Notes: generated from the letters alone by a model not told the origin. Numbered from the stretch's first letter, positions 46,952 through 58,806 are shown. The stretch: DNA of 64,000 nt from Saururus chinensis (GCA_035235625.1 CP141142.1:44991644-45055643); one strand, 5' to 3'. Made by a program: numbers and translations.

Positions 46952-47512
46952 ATGTCGCCGGAGCCGACCATCCGCAAGCCGACACTCGGCCGCGCCTTGC
47001 CGTCCTTCCGCCTCCGCACCACCAGCCTCAACGCCCTCCGCCTCCGCCGCATATTCGACGTCTTCGACAGCAACGGCGACGGCGTCATCACTGTGGACGA
47101 GCTGGACCAGGCCCTCCGGCAGCTCGGCCTCGAGGCCGACCCCGTCGAGCTCGAGCTCACCGTGTCGTCCTACATCAAGACCGGCCGCAGTGGGCTCGAA
47201 TTCGACGACTTCGAAGCGCTGCACCGGGCTCTCGGCGACGCGTTCCTTGGCGTGGAGGACGAGTTGGTGGCGGAGGGGGAGCAGGAGGAGGCCGACTTGA
47301 CGGAGGCGTTCAAGGTTTTCGACGAGGACGGTGACGGGTTCATATCGGCTTCGGAGCTGCAGGCGGTGCTGGGGAAGCTGGGCCTGCCGGAGGGCCGAGA
47401 GATTGACCAGGTCAAAAAGATGATCTGCTCCGTGGACAAGAACCGGGACGGCCGGGTCGATTTCCTGGAGTTCAAACACATGATGCAGAGTGTCACAGTT
47501 CAATCCGCCTGA
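46952..47512 (+). CDS. Calmodulin-like EF-hand protein, CML42/43 type
   Basis: Intronless, 186 aa. EF-hand loop 1 is at residues 39-50 ([12 protein letters not shown]), loop 3 at 124-135 ([12 protein letters not shown]) and loop 4 at 162-173 ([12 protein letters not shown]). Each has acidic ligands at positions 1, 3 or 5 and a Glu at 12. The second hand (about 75-88, [11 protein letters not shown]) lacks the ligands and is degenerate. The [16 protein letters not shown]-terminus, the acidic linker and the length match plant CML42/43-type proteins, cytosolic or nuclear Ca2+ sensors linked to herbivory, pathogen and trichome responses in Arabidopsis. The specific role here is inferred. GC is very high, unlike the surrounding DNA. 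The stop TGA is at 47510. The chosen ATG lies after a TATA box and begins at the conserved N-terminus. Confidence 0.93.
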   Translation: MSPEPTIRKPTLGRALPSFRLRTTSLNALRLRRIFDVFDSNGDGVITVDELDQALRQLGLEADPVELELTVSSYIKTGRSGLEFDDFEALHRALGDAFLGVEDELVAEGEQEEADLTEAFKVFDEDGDGFISASELQAVLGKLGLPEGREIDQVKKMICSVDKNRDGRVDFLEFKHMMQSVTVQSA

Positions 47513-47854
47513 TTTTTTTCTGTCATATTTAAAAAAGGCCATTGCGGAAGCTTCTGTTCTAAACTTCTAATGAAATTTGTGTATGTTAATGAGAAATTTG
47601 CAAAAGTATCGACTGTATTTTGAATAGACGAGCTGGTTCAGTTAGGAAGTAAAGCACACTCGGAAAAAAATGTGGTTTGCTTCTTTCTGCAAGAGAAGGA
47701 AGCATCGACGGGTGAAGAAGTGGTGGTGGAGAAGAAGATCTCCGCCGCCCTGTTTCCATATCTTCCCCAACCGGCGTCGGGGAAGAAGATCTGATGTCAG
47801 ATCTGAATGGATAGTCAACGCTCGGGCAGAGTGGGTACCCTTCAACCAGGTAGC

Positions 47855-48900
47855 AGCATGGGCTAGTGCGCATTAGTTAAAGATTGACCGTCGGATCCTC
47901 GTCTGACGGACAATACACATTTTCTTTAGTTAAGGATCAATCGTCCCTGCTACCGACCCTCTGTCTGCCCACCCCTAAGCTCCCTGTATTCCCTCACGCC
48001 GGTCACCCACTCCGGCGAAGCTTTCCTCTCTTCAACGACCCTCCTCGACCTCTCATACTCCCCAAGACAACTCTCTCTGCCCACTGGCTGATCGGCCTCT
48101 GTTCCCGACCTCCCTGTCTCTCGTCAATCTTCATCTCTCCCTGACAAGCTTTTTCTCTCCTGAACCTCTCTCCCTCCCTCTCCCGGAGGAAAGAGCTAGA
48201 TTTTTCCGTGTTTCGATTCCCTGGTGATGCATCATAGATCAAATCCTCTTGTGGGTGCGTTCTCTCACCGGCAACACATACGCATGTACGTCATTTCCGA
48301 CGATTTCTGCCTCCAAAAGCCTCTCTTGTTTCCCTTACCTGGATATGTGTTTGAGAGGGTTGCATAGTTTCCCAGGTTTCGTGTAAGCCTCTCAAATATA
48401 CAAGATTTATCCAAGTTCGATTAATTATGGTCTCTGCATGAAGCAAGCAGAGTGCCCGTTACAGGTGCATCGTGTTAATTCAATAGGCATTTCAGAAGCA
48501 AATTTAAGAGAGACAATTAAATTCTAACAGCCAGAAAATCTAACGATATTGCTCCAATCTGGGACTTCCATATATGTTTACGAAGCAACTAGAAACAACC
48601 AAATTGACTCAAGGTTGGTTCTTCATGCATCGGCCAATCCATGCTCCTCTCTTCCTAATTCTAGATCATGATCACGTGCATGAATCAACAAAGGGAGGGA
48701 AGTAGCTAGGGTGAGGAAGACGGGGGGAGAAAGGGAGAAGCAGACCGGGTAAGAGACAGCCGTCGGGGAGGAGCGACAGTCGTCAGAGAGGGGTGACCGA
48801 CTAGAGGAAGGAGACGGCGGTGGGCGGAGTGGTCAGAGACCGGACAGTAGGGTGGGCTTCCCCTTGGAATGCCACGCTTTTAACTAGCGCGTACTAGACC
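47855..48900. mobile_element. Candidate TIR element downstream of the CML gene
   Basis: GCTAGTGCGCATTAGTTAAA near 47860 is mirrored near 48900 by the inverted TCTAGTACGCGCTAGTTAAA. About 1.05 kb between them is CT-rich on the left and GA-rich on the right, so the two halves are partly complementary. There is no transposase and no clear TSD. It could instead be a promoter or leader of a lost gene: 47900-48350 is pyrimidine-rich like a plant 5' UTR. Confidence 0.4.
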
Positions 48901-49028
48901 ACACGGCCCAGCTACGCGGGCTAAATTTCTCCGTATAGGCTAGTAGTACAAAAGTTTAAAAACACATGCGGGTTGGCGTGGACCCAATTTTGGTGGCAAA
49001 GACTTTAATCTCTAAAGAAGGGCGTTGG

Positions 49029-49070
49029 ATCCGCTGTGGAGCACTCACGTGTGAGTGCTCCACAGCGGAT
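49029..49070. repeat. Perfect 20-bp-arm palindrome
   Basis: ATCCGCTGTGGAGCACTCAC, then GT, then its exact reverse complement. A single-copy relative (CACTCGCACATGTGAGTTCTCCACAGCAGAT) lies at 54277-54307, suggesting both derive from a foldback repeat. It would form a very stable hairpin. Confidence 0.9.
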
Positions 49071-49462
49071 CTGAAGGCCGAGGAAGGGGCTAAACCAGTC
49101 GTTATCAGTGATCAGGTCCGAATCTTTGCTGGAGAATTCGATGGCTCACTTATTAGGGCACAGACTTCACGCAAAGATATTGATCGTGCATGAAGCTTGT
49201 CCATTTATGTATGCACCACAAAAAGGGAAACGATTTTTAATATAGTCTGTAGCGCTAGTGATTTGGTATATTAGCGTTAAGATGCGCTAACGGTGCTAAT
49301 CGTATATACTATCGATCTCAAATATTAGATATTCTCGTAGACTCGTATGAAGACCAATGTAGGGAAGTAATTGTAATGCTCTACTATGATCATGTTCCCA
49401 TGGTGCAGAAGTACTTAGGGGTTATTGATTTTGAAAATTAAAGCCCCACATGCAGGGGCACA

Positions 49463-50750
49463 TTAGTGTTAAAGTGGCAATGCTATCGATTTTCAACATC
49501 AATGCTTCTATATATCATGAGAAAGCGTTTTTCATGGTCACTTTTAACATTTGTCCAAGCCTAAGTTAGGTATGGGAATTATTGACATATTAAATCGATG
49601 GCGTATAAATTAATGCATGTTACTATAAGTGTCTAAGTGATATTGACACTAATGTGTATTAACGTGTGTGTTATTAGTATAAAATATTAATGACTCTCGT
49701 GCATATAGTTGACGTTGGGCCATCCTTAGTGCGGAGTAAGAAAAACTCTTCCTTATCACGATACTTCACCACCATGGCAGCAATTTCATTGTCAACAGTA
49801 AAGCAATAAAAAAGCTTCCGAGAAGAGGAAAAGAGAAAGAAAGGGGCATACCGTTAGGTTGTGCCCACCTACTTTGACTCCCCTAGAGTGCCCACATAGG
49901 GCATTGCCCTCCAGCTCTTCGATTTGGATTGAAAACCAACTAGTGCTATTCACATTCGAGTTCACTTCAAGTGAAAGAACACGACTATTAAAACTCTAAA
50001 AATAAGTATCTTGTGCAACTCCGAAAATTGCTAGCCTTGACCAAAATCCCACATATGCAAAGTATGGAAATCCTCATTTATATTTACTTAAAATTTGCTC
50101 TCTAACCCACTAATTATTCTAACCAAGACTATTTTTCATTTCTCTTAGGGCTGGCAGTGGTTAGACCCCGACAAAAAGAAAATAACAACACCTTCAGCTT
50201 GCGGGAGGGTATTAGACCAATCAATCAGTCAACTTATCAATGTCACAACCACTTATCTGGAACTGAATTACCAATCTGCACAATTCTATCTCAGTCGTAT
50301 ATGCTCATCTCACAAGAACCATCGGATTGTAACTACCTTGATTCTTTTAATTCCCTTTGTACAGTATCTATTAAGCTGAGACACTCTCTATGTAATTCTT
50401 CTTCTTCATGGAATGCAATACATAGAATTCCTGGTAGTTTTGTCCATCTTTGTTTATTCTAGTTTTATAGTTGGCCTTGACCAAAAACCCACATATACAA
50501 AGTATGGAAAACCTCATTTATATGTACGTAAAATTTTCTCTCTAACCCACTAATTATTCTAACGAAGACTATTTTTCATTTCTCTTAGGGCTGGCAGTGG
50601 TTAGACCCCTGATAAAAAATAAATAACACCACCTTTGCACCTAATTGCCTATGTTAATCGAGAAATTGAGCTAATCACTTATTTTTACAATGATAGTTCG
50701 GTTGGGACATAGCATCGTATAGTCAATTCTATTATGCCTGATGGAATTTC
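49463..50750 (+). repeat. Repeat segment shared with 42657-43495, with an internal insertion
   Basis: 49463-50190 matches 42658-43380 almost continuously (TTAGTGTTAAAGTGGCAATGC to GGGCTGGCAGTGGTTAGACC), including one member of the ACTCTTCC-ended MITE family. The 50008-50180 portion is repeated at 50473-50632, and the match to the other copy resumes to about 50750 (GCCTGATGGAATTT). No gene. Confidence 0.75.
50182..50472 (+). repeat. Copia 3'-end/LTR fragment between two direct repeats
   Basis: CTTCAGCTTGCGGGAGGGTATTAGACC looks like a Copia polypurine tract followed by an LTR start. The following 250 bp (TCAGTCGTATATGCTC.. to AATGCAATACATAGAATTCC) is LTR-like. It is flanked by two copies of a 160-bp segment, so it may mark an insertion with unequal recombination. 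No internal domains. Confidence 0.45.
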
Positions 50751-50949
50751 TTCCATTGTTGAATTCTTGAATTAGCTTCGAAAAATTGGGAAGTACAAGG
50801 ATATTGGGAGACCTCATAGTATCATACAAGACAAAATATTGGAAGCTTATATGATATTAATATGATTGATATGCTCTATATATTTTCAAATCCATTACCC
50901 CTTCTATTACAAATATTTGCTCTTGACAACAGGATTCAGTATACAAACA

Positions 50950-51370
50950 AACTTTTATGTTGGAAACCCCTTCCTTAGATGGCTAATGTTGAATTTTGAT
51001 AGTGCTTATCGCAAATGTTCTAAACAGGGTGCTGAGCTGGAGTAATTTGGGATTGCTATGGTAATTTTATTGTAGGTTTTGCAACAGAAATTAACTTGTG
51101 TACCATCTGCTCGTATTGTTGAAGCTTTTGTACGTCTTCTTGGGGTTCGTCTAATTCCTTATTTACATCTATCTAATATTATTATCTAGGGTGACTCACG
51201 TAATATCATTAACATGATTCAATCCGATAATACCCAAATTCCTTAGAAGCTTCAAAGATTTGTTTCTAACATAAAATCTTTACTACCTAGAATTAGGTGC
51301 TCACCGGCTAATTTTACAGTAAACCACTATTCTTGTTATTGGTTTATGAAGCCGCCATTTTTTCCGACAT
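50950..51370 (+). pseudogene. LINE-type RNase H-like domain remnant
   Basis: The broken frame reads F..A.E.....V.SA.IVEAF.RLLGVRL...L..SNII..GDSRNIINMIQ....IP.KLQRFVSNIKSLLPR, the order of the RNase H-like (RVT_3-type) domain at the end of plant LINE-like sequences (AEA.AL..GL, EGDS..V, Q..V..I). Stops are present. No polyA tail found. Confidence 0.55.
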
Positions 51371-54300
51371 ATTCTCTTAAGCAGTACATCTACAGAGCGA
51401 CATTGGTGGTACTGTACCACTATTATATAAAAATTAGAAATATAAAAAACCATATTCTTTAAATGAGAATATCTAGACATGTAATTTAAACGTTGAGTGG
51501 TTGTGGGATCCTACTTTAAGAAAGGTATACCCAAGCTGCGACATGTAGGTCTTATAATAACCTTCCACCATAAGATTATTAGCCATGGGGATAAAAACAT
51601 ACTTCTTTCGCCCTCTCTCTCTCTCTATATATATAAAAGTTAACTAATTAACCTTTTATTTTATCTATTAATTATTTTACTTTATTCATTAATAACTATG
51701 AAAAGGATAAAATATATTCAAACTGTTATCATGAGACATAATTTTTTAAAATAAAATTATTAAAATAAGACAGGCTTTATTCACTTACCATTTATATTGA
51801 CTAATAGATTAACCCATTAACGAAAGTGAGTCACGAAAAGACATTTACGTCAAAATCATTATTTAAACATAGCTATAGCTTCAATTTTTGTCTTATTTGA
51901 CTTTTCCGGATAAGATTGAGTTGGGGGATGGTCATGGCCTCGTAATTTTTTTTTAGTTACTCCCTATGTACTAAGAGTCGGGGCAAGGAACGCATGAGAG
52001 GAGATAGACGAGGCATATATCAAATACGTCAATATCAATGTCATTGATGTTAACTTCTACCAGTGTATATCTCATCAATTTTAATAATAAATAAAATTTA
52101 AATATTTCTTATATTTAGGCTCATGATGAATAAAGAGCATTGAAAACTCTTCTTATAAGATAATAACATGTGAGCAAAATTTTTTATGTTATTTACTAAT
52201 AATGAACTTAGTGTAAATTATGCATTAGAGCACTTAATATTCAAGATCTATAACATACATGTAAATATATGTTAGAGTCCATGATAATATCGTTAACATG
52301 TGCTAATTCAATCTTGTAGACGAAGGGCTTGTGTAATTTACACTAGGCTTATTGTCAGTCAAAAGTAGGAAAAAATTCTTTATGACATGTGAAGTTCATG
52401 GTTCTTGCACTTTGTTTGGGAGATTGGATCGACACCCAAGAGCATCATGTGGCCTCCGTTTACTCCCTTATGCCCTTTCAACACTAACAAGTAACAACTT
52501 TATTATTTATTTATTTATTGTTATATCAAATTGTATAGAAAATGCTACTTCTCCCATGAAAACTCACCATGGAAAGCTTCCAATCCTGGCAAAGATAATT
52601 TTTAAAGAGAAAATAGAAGTAGGCGGGTTAAGGGGGGTTAATTTTTTTTGAAATACATAAAAGAGCAAATCAAATAGGCCATGTGGCCGCACTTAAGAGA
52701 CTATATAAAAATTTTATGGGTTGGGGTGAGGGATCTATGGCTGGAAGGTTTTATTGCACATGTATCAACTTGCACAATAATTTTTCTATTTTGTTTTTAT
52801 TTAATAAAACTTTACACGAGGTTTTGATGGATGGTGAAAAGTGGATCTTTCCTATTGACAGGTGAGACCCACTTCTCCTTAATTAATGAAAACTTCATAC
52901 TCTGCACCGTAAAAAATAAGTATCTTATATATTTAATTTTTCTAAAGAAACTAAATTTAGCTTATTTTTAAATTTAAATAAAATACTTATTTTAAGGCAG
53001 GGAGTATATAATTTTAATGGGCAAATAGTGAAATATTGTTATCATTATATGATAAAATAGGGTTGGGGATTCAAGTGCTAAGACCACTGCAAACCAACCA
53101 CATATGCAATCACTAATAATTCTCTTCTAATACTCTGACCTAAAATTATAGAAAATAATTCCTTGGGTCTCACCTCATTCCACTGTCTTTGTGGATGTCA
53201 TATATGTAAGGAAACAATTATGATTTACATGCTAAGGCTAAGCCCATGAAGCACATTCATACTTCATCCCCAAATGAAGCATTTTTTATGTTCTTTACGA
53301 CAAGAGCCTAACTTAAGCTGTACATAGGAACCTTTCATCTATGAGATTAGTGGTGCACATGTTAGCATCAATGCTAATTATGTGAGCCATTAATCTTAAA
53401 TATCAAGGCTTATAGAAAAATTTTTCATACTCATTTTTAATAATAAAACTAGCATAAAAAATGCATATGAGCCTTTAATATTTAAGATTAGTAGGATAAA
53501 TGCTAGCATATGTTAGTACTAGTGTAATATATATACAATCGATCTCATCGATAAAGGGCTTTTATAAATTTTTTATGTTGAGCTCATTGTCAAAATATAA
53601 CATTAAAAATACTTTCTAAAGCCTATTGTGTGTAGTTTAATTACGCTAAGCTCGTTGCCACTAAGGAACATGAAAACAACTTCCCATCGACAATAACTGA
53701 CAATTGAGTGATGCCAACGTTGCCATTATGATACATGATCCAGTGAAGGCTTCCTAACCGGTGATCAATGGGGTCCACAATCTCAATACATTCTACAATT
53801 TGTAGGCTGGTCAGCCTATGGGTTATCCTTTCTAAGGCGTGGGCACTCAATGAAGGTTGTAGCATATGGGTTATCCTTTCAAGGATAATTCAACGAAGGT
53901 TGTAGCATTATTTTCTTTGGTAATAATTTTGCTATCATAAAGGCGTATGATAACAATGATGATAATGACATTGTTTGGAAGGGAAGAGTTTTTTATATTT
54001 TTTTCTAAAAATGAGGGAGCGAATGTATGAGAACCTTTTATATTTAAGATCAATGACATATATGTTAATATATATTAGTGTTAATATATATTAGTGTCAA
54101 TATCACTAGTGCTAATATATATTAGTGTGTACATATATCATTAATCTTATAAATGAAGGGTTTCTATATTTTTTTATTCTCGGCTCATTATTAAAGGGAA
54201 ATATTAAAAATACTTCTAAATAAAAGAGTTATTGAGATGAAAATAAAGACATCATACACGTAAACTTTGGATGAACACTCGCACATGTGAGTTCTCCACA

Positions 54301-55526
54301 GCAGATACCAATGGATACACGAGTTATGCTCACAACGTCCGGAACACTTTATTCCCAAAACATGCACTACGAAAGATGTTGCACTTGTCTACGTGGCTGA
54401 GAAAATAGAACCTGGAGTTCGATTTTTTAAAAGCTTGAATCACATATAGCAATGTATCTTCAGTTTTTCGCCCACTATAACAGCTTGTTCAACACTTAGT
54501 CAAACATACAACAATATTTCTTTAATTTTCCCTCTTAGATCACAATTCGAACGCCCTTCGGAAGGGAAGATTTTTATATGTTCGCCACTTGTTATGAGCT
54601 CAAAATAAAGAATACTTAAGAGTCATTTATCTATGAGATTAATAGTGTACATGCTAATATATATTAGCATTAGTGATATTGACGTCAATATACACTATTA
54701 TATGTGTTGTTAATTTTAAAAACAAATAGACTTAAAATATTTATAATATTAAGCTCATGATGAGCATAAAGCATGAAAAACTCATCCCTTAATAAGCTTA
54801 TCTAAAATGACGCCATTAAAGTGAAGTTTGAACGTAGTACTTTATGGGGCTGCCCATCTAAAGAAGGAAGATGGGCCTCCAACGTGAGAAATTTTTAGGT
54901 GTACTTTGTACACCGTGTTAGTGATGTATTCCACCACTCAAACCACCCATGAGCATGGTATAACTGTTAATGGCCAGGCGACCTACACATTATACTGATG
55001 GGTCGTTTGGTGAGTAATAAAACATACCGCCAACATGCTGTACAACGCACACTCCTCCAGCATAGACTGGCTTTTTAGCTGCCGGGTTGTACATCTTATA
55101 ATACTAAACATCACCAGTAAAAATATCACGAGGCTAGCTCCTTCTCCTTCGGCCTAAAAGCATTACGAATACCAAATTTTCCATGCTATTATTGTACAAA
55201 ACTTAGCTAAATCCATTTCCTTATTTTAGTTACGTACTCAGAGCCCCTAGCAAATCATTAGGGTGGGTGGCTAAACTTCTAGATCCATTGGGTGGTTAGT
55301 ATCACCTGCTGTCTTAGCACCCCAAGGGACTGTTTGACAAGTATGAATCTAGTTTTTAACCTGTTTGATAATGCTGGTTGGAGTTTGACTAGCTGAGTGT
55401 GCTAGACATTATGTTAGTGTTATGCATAAATGGCGGGTAAGGTCTATTCAACTGCTTCTCATATACTCATCCGAATAAAATTCAGATTCAGATTCAGATT
55501 CAGATTGATCAAACACATCCTAAATA
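51371..55526. repeat. AT-rich region with several copies of one MITE family
   Basis: Related blocks at about 52180-52360, 53330-53620, 53975-54215 and 54572-54797 share a core (ATTAATAGTG..CATGCTAATATATATTAGCATTAGTGATATTGAC-like), a distal 'TTTATA.TGAGCTCAT.AT' and termini GGGAAGA(G)TTTTT / AAAAACTC.TCCC. Other copies lie at 42720-42960, 49520-49760 and 12480-12555. There is no protein-coding gene. A CT/TA microsatellite is at 51615-51640 and a MITE-like block at 52895-53010. Confidence 0.55.
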
Positions 55527-55835
55527 AGTACTCTCTCCATCTTATATTAATATTTTTTTTAAAAGAAAAGTATTTGTTATTAAATGGTAACTCATAGTTA
55601 AGAGAGTGAAAAAAAGCTTTTGACATGTTTTTTTTATTACCCAACTACTTAGATTGATCTAAATAGAGTTATTAATATAAGATAATTTTTTTTCTAAATA
55701 GAGCTATTAATATAAGACAAATAAAAAAACTTTGACATACTTTTTTAAGTACCCAACTACTTAAATTGAGCCAAATGAAAATATTAATGTGATATAATTT
55801 TTTTTCTAAATAGAGCTATTAATATAGGACAAAGA
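55527..55835. mobile_element. Compound Stowaway-like MITE
   Basis: CTCTCTCCATCTTATATTAATA at the left, and two successive right-end copies (GAGTTATTAATATAAGA; GAGCTATTAATATAAGAC; GAGCTATTAATATAGGACAAAGAGAG) ending about 55836. The internal unit 'TACCCAACTACTTA.ATTGA.C.AAAT' is repeated. It looks like a MITE that grew by tandem duplication or nested insertion. Confidence 0.5.
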
Positions 55836-56732
55836 GAGAACTATATATGCTAAATTTTGTGGTTAAATAAAAGAGTATGGTTATTTTTTGAATCAAAGTA
55901 TTTGTAATATTGAAATGTAATTTTTTTTGTAAATTTTGTACACGAGAAATGCTATTCATATTGCAACTTTCACAATGCATAGCCCATTGCACGCATCCCT
56001 ACTATTGATTTGTGGGCCCACTATAAATCAAAACAAGAAAAGATGCATTTTTTTACACAATGGGTGGGGAAGGGCAGGGGTTTAAGTTGGTAAGAAAGGG
56101 CCACACATATGAGTTATATTTCTTTTTGCAGTAACATATGCATTGCGCACTCCTGTGCCCATGTGTCATCCACCTTGATGTCGTTCAATTTCAATCGTTC
56201 AATAATCGTAAAAGGTTGATGGAATTTTTAAATCCCACATACCCCTAAAATACGTGAACTATCATATTTTGATCCATTGACATAATTAGTGGTGAAACTT
56301 TTTATTGGTTGGCTCTTCCCTACCTTGTATGTATAAATAAGGGTTGGGGCCCAAATTGAGTAAAATGGAAATATTAAGGTGATATAATTTTTTTCTAAAT
56401 AAAACTATTAATATAAGACAAATTGAGAGTACTATCTATGCTAGATTTTGTGGTTAAATAAAAGAGTATACGGTTATTTTTAGAAATGTAATTTTTTGTA
56501 AATTTTGTACATGAGTAATGCTATTAATATTGCAACTTTCACAATGCATAGCCTATTTCATGCATCCCTACTATTGATTTGTGGGGCTCACTATAAATTA
56601 AAACAGGGAAAAAATGCCAGTAAAGTGAAAGTTGGAGTAAAGTTAGCATTTTTTTTGTAAAATGGGTGGGGAAGAGCAGGGGTTTAAGTTGGTAAGAAAG
56701 GGCCACATATGAGTTATATTTATTTTCGCAAT
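55765..56732. repeat. Approximately 590-bp tandem duplication, second copy invaded
   Basis: The unit beginning 'AAATATTAA.GTGATATAATTTTTTTCTAAATA' and running through TTGTACA.GAG.AATGCTATT.ATATTGCAACTTTCACAATGCATAGCC to GAGTTATATTT.TTTT.GCA occurs at about 55780-56155 and again at about 56365-56732. The sequence following the first copy (..GCATTGCGCACTCCTGTGCCCATGTGTCATCCACCTTGATGTCG) resumes after the second copy only at 58510, because a LINE inserted there. Confidence 0.7.
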
Positions 56733-58508
56733 GAGGGTGAGCGAGCTTATTGACCAGGCTGCTGCGGTGTGATCAGTGAGGTATTCCATCCTCATGAGGT
56801 TGTAAAATTTTAGGCATTTCTCTTTTTCCCTCTCTCCCTATGGTTGCTCTTGTATGGGTGGGAGTAAGCATGACCACTTCTTTGTCAAGAACGCATATCT
56901 TCTGGATGCAAAGGACTGGAAGTGGGGACGTGCTGTCGGTGAAAGTTCAGATAGGGAAAAATAATGAGGTTCTGGAATAATATTTGGGGTGGCAGTGCCT
57001 ACTCAAATTAAATTATTTGCTCGGAAGCTATGCAGAGACATTCTCCCTGTCAAAGTGAATAGAGGTGATTTGTTATAGATGTGGGAAAGCTCCTAAAACT
57101 GTTGCTCATGCTATTTGGCACTGTCCTATGGTGGCAAACGTTTGGAGCTCTAAGTGCTGAGCACAATAAGGATTGGGTGTAATACTGAGAATTGTTTAGG
57201 GTCTATTTGGATCGGTGAAAAATAGGGAAAATAAAAGAATCTTCTTAAAATCCATCAGTTTTTACTATTTGGTGTAATGCAAAAAGAGAAATTAAAGCAA
57301 AAACTAAGAAAAAATAGATGAAAAATTAGCCCAAAAATTTTTCACCTATCAACCCATGAATTTTGGGAGAAAATTAGCATATTAAAAACTTATGTCTTGC
57401 CGCTACCACCATTATCACTGCCTCCACTACCGCCGCTACCATCACCGCTGTTGCTACCACCGCTATCACCACCACCACTGGTGCCACCGTCATTATTGCC
57501 ATTACCACCACTGTCATCATTATTGCCATCACCACCACCGCAACTACTACTACCACCACAACCGCCACCACCACCACTGTCGGTACCACCGCTGCTGCCA
57601 CCACCGTCACTGCGACTACCATTACTGCCACCACCACCACTATTGCTATCACCACCACCACCGTCACTACTACTACCGCTACTACCACTGTCACCATCAA
57701 TTTTCTCTAACATCATTTATGCAACCAAACAGTTAAATTTTTTTAGGAATCTCATAGTTTCTCTTTGACTTGGATTCACTTTTTCTTTTTCTTTTTCTTT
57801 CTCTCGGTTTCCACCAATCTAAATAGACCCTTAGAAGCTATGAAATAATAGGAATGCTCTCACTTTTGGTGAAACAATAAAGGATGGGGACTGGATCAGA
57901 AAATTTGCTGAAGATAATATCTTGACATTTCAGGGCTCCCTGACTTTGACTATTGGCCGGGGGGACGAGATTGTGCCCATATTTGGTGCCCCCCCGCCCC
58001 TATGGACTGTTAAGGTCAATCTTGATGGGCCATCTTCTCGTCTTTGGGTATCTCGAGAGTGGGCATTTGCATTTGGGATCTTGTTGGGCTTGTCTTGGCA
58101 AGGCTTTGTGGGAGGGAGGGGCATACTTTTGTGGTTGAGGACTTAGAGCTTTTGGTAGTGGTTAGAGCTATTTGTTTTGTTGCTAGCCTGGGATTTTCCC
58201 ATGTTGTCTTCAAGGGGAATTTCTTGGGGTGATTAAAACAGTTTCAGGAGCATAGGATGGACCACTTAGTCTTGGGCAACATGGTCCAATATGCTTTGTT
58301 TGTTGTTCCTTCTTTTTTATCAGCTAGTTTTTCCCATGTTCGTAGAGGAGTGAATGGGTCGGCTCACTACCTAGCTCGGCATGCCCGTTACATGTTCTCT
58401 TCAAAGGTTTGGGTGGGGAGCATCTCACATTTCTTAGAGCTGGTTGTTTGGGCTAATCTCCGTCATGTTTCAAGCTCATGAGGAGTTGTTGATGATGTTT
58501 AAAAAAAC
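56733..58508 (+). mobile_element. 5'-truncated LINE with A-rich end, split by a Harbinger MITE
   Basis: It contains a zf-RVT type motif (C-Y-R-C...H-A-I-W-H-C-P, about 57075-57130) and, after the MITE, an RNase H-like domain (W.V.KVNLDG at about 58000; then VVRAICFVASLGFSHVVFKG, DHLVLGN and HVRRGVNGSAHYLAR to about 58480), broken by frameshifts. It ends GATGATGTTTAAAAAAA at 58508. The flanks match the uninterrupted first copy of the 590-bp duplication, so both ends are well located. The catalytic RT is absent (5' truncation). Confidence 0.75.
57199..57830. mobile_element. PIF/Harbinger-like (Tourist) element with ACC minisatellite
   Basis: 632 bp with terminal inverted repeats GGGTCTATTTGGATCGGTG / CACCAATCTAAATAGACCC (two mismatches) and the perfect 3-bp TSD TTA (57196-57198, 57831-57833). 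The interior has the ACC/ACCACC array (57391-57690). It is an inverted sister of 40018-44033. It inserted into the LINE. The array yields spurious histidine-, proline- and valine-rich open frames. Confidence 0.88.
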
Positions 58509-58562
58509 ATCTACCTTGCACACTCATATGCCTATGTTTCATCCACCTTGAGGTCGTTCAAT

Positions 58563-58806
58563 TGATAAGGAAAAGAATAGAATAGTCGAAAGATAGAGGA
58601 TGAAGCAGAGGATAAAATTTTCTTTTTTGTACTTCATTGATAAACAAGCAGCCTATAATTAGGCTAATACATAATTGAAATCAGTAACCATTATCCCACA
58701 TTATACATAACTGAAAGCAACATGAAAATCCATGTTAAAACAAACTCCTATCACTAGGTAAACAAAGTCACTAAATTCTAGGACAACCCACATACACATT
58801 TTCTCA
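58563..58806 (-). repeat. 3' LTR of Copia 3
   Basis: 244 bp beginning TGATAAGGAAAAG and ending CATTTTCTCA on the + strand, i.e. TGAGAAAATG..CCTTATCA on the element strand. The purine tract is directly adjacent at 58807-58824. It inserted into the tail of the second 590-bp repeat copy after GTCGTTCAAT. Confidence 0.8.

Noticed and set aside
46347..49462. Helitron carrying the CML gene
   Set aside because: The left breakpoint is followed by CTAG and a GCCCC..GGGGC hairpin lies near the right one, but the right end lacks the TC/GA boundary and A|T insertion rule in the required orientation. A microhomology deletion or insertion fits at least as well.
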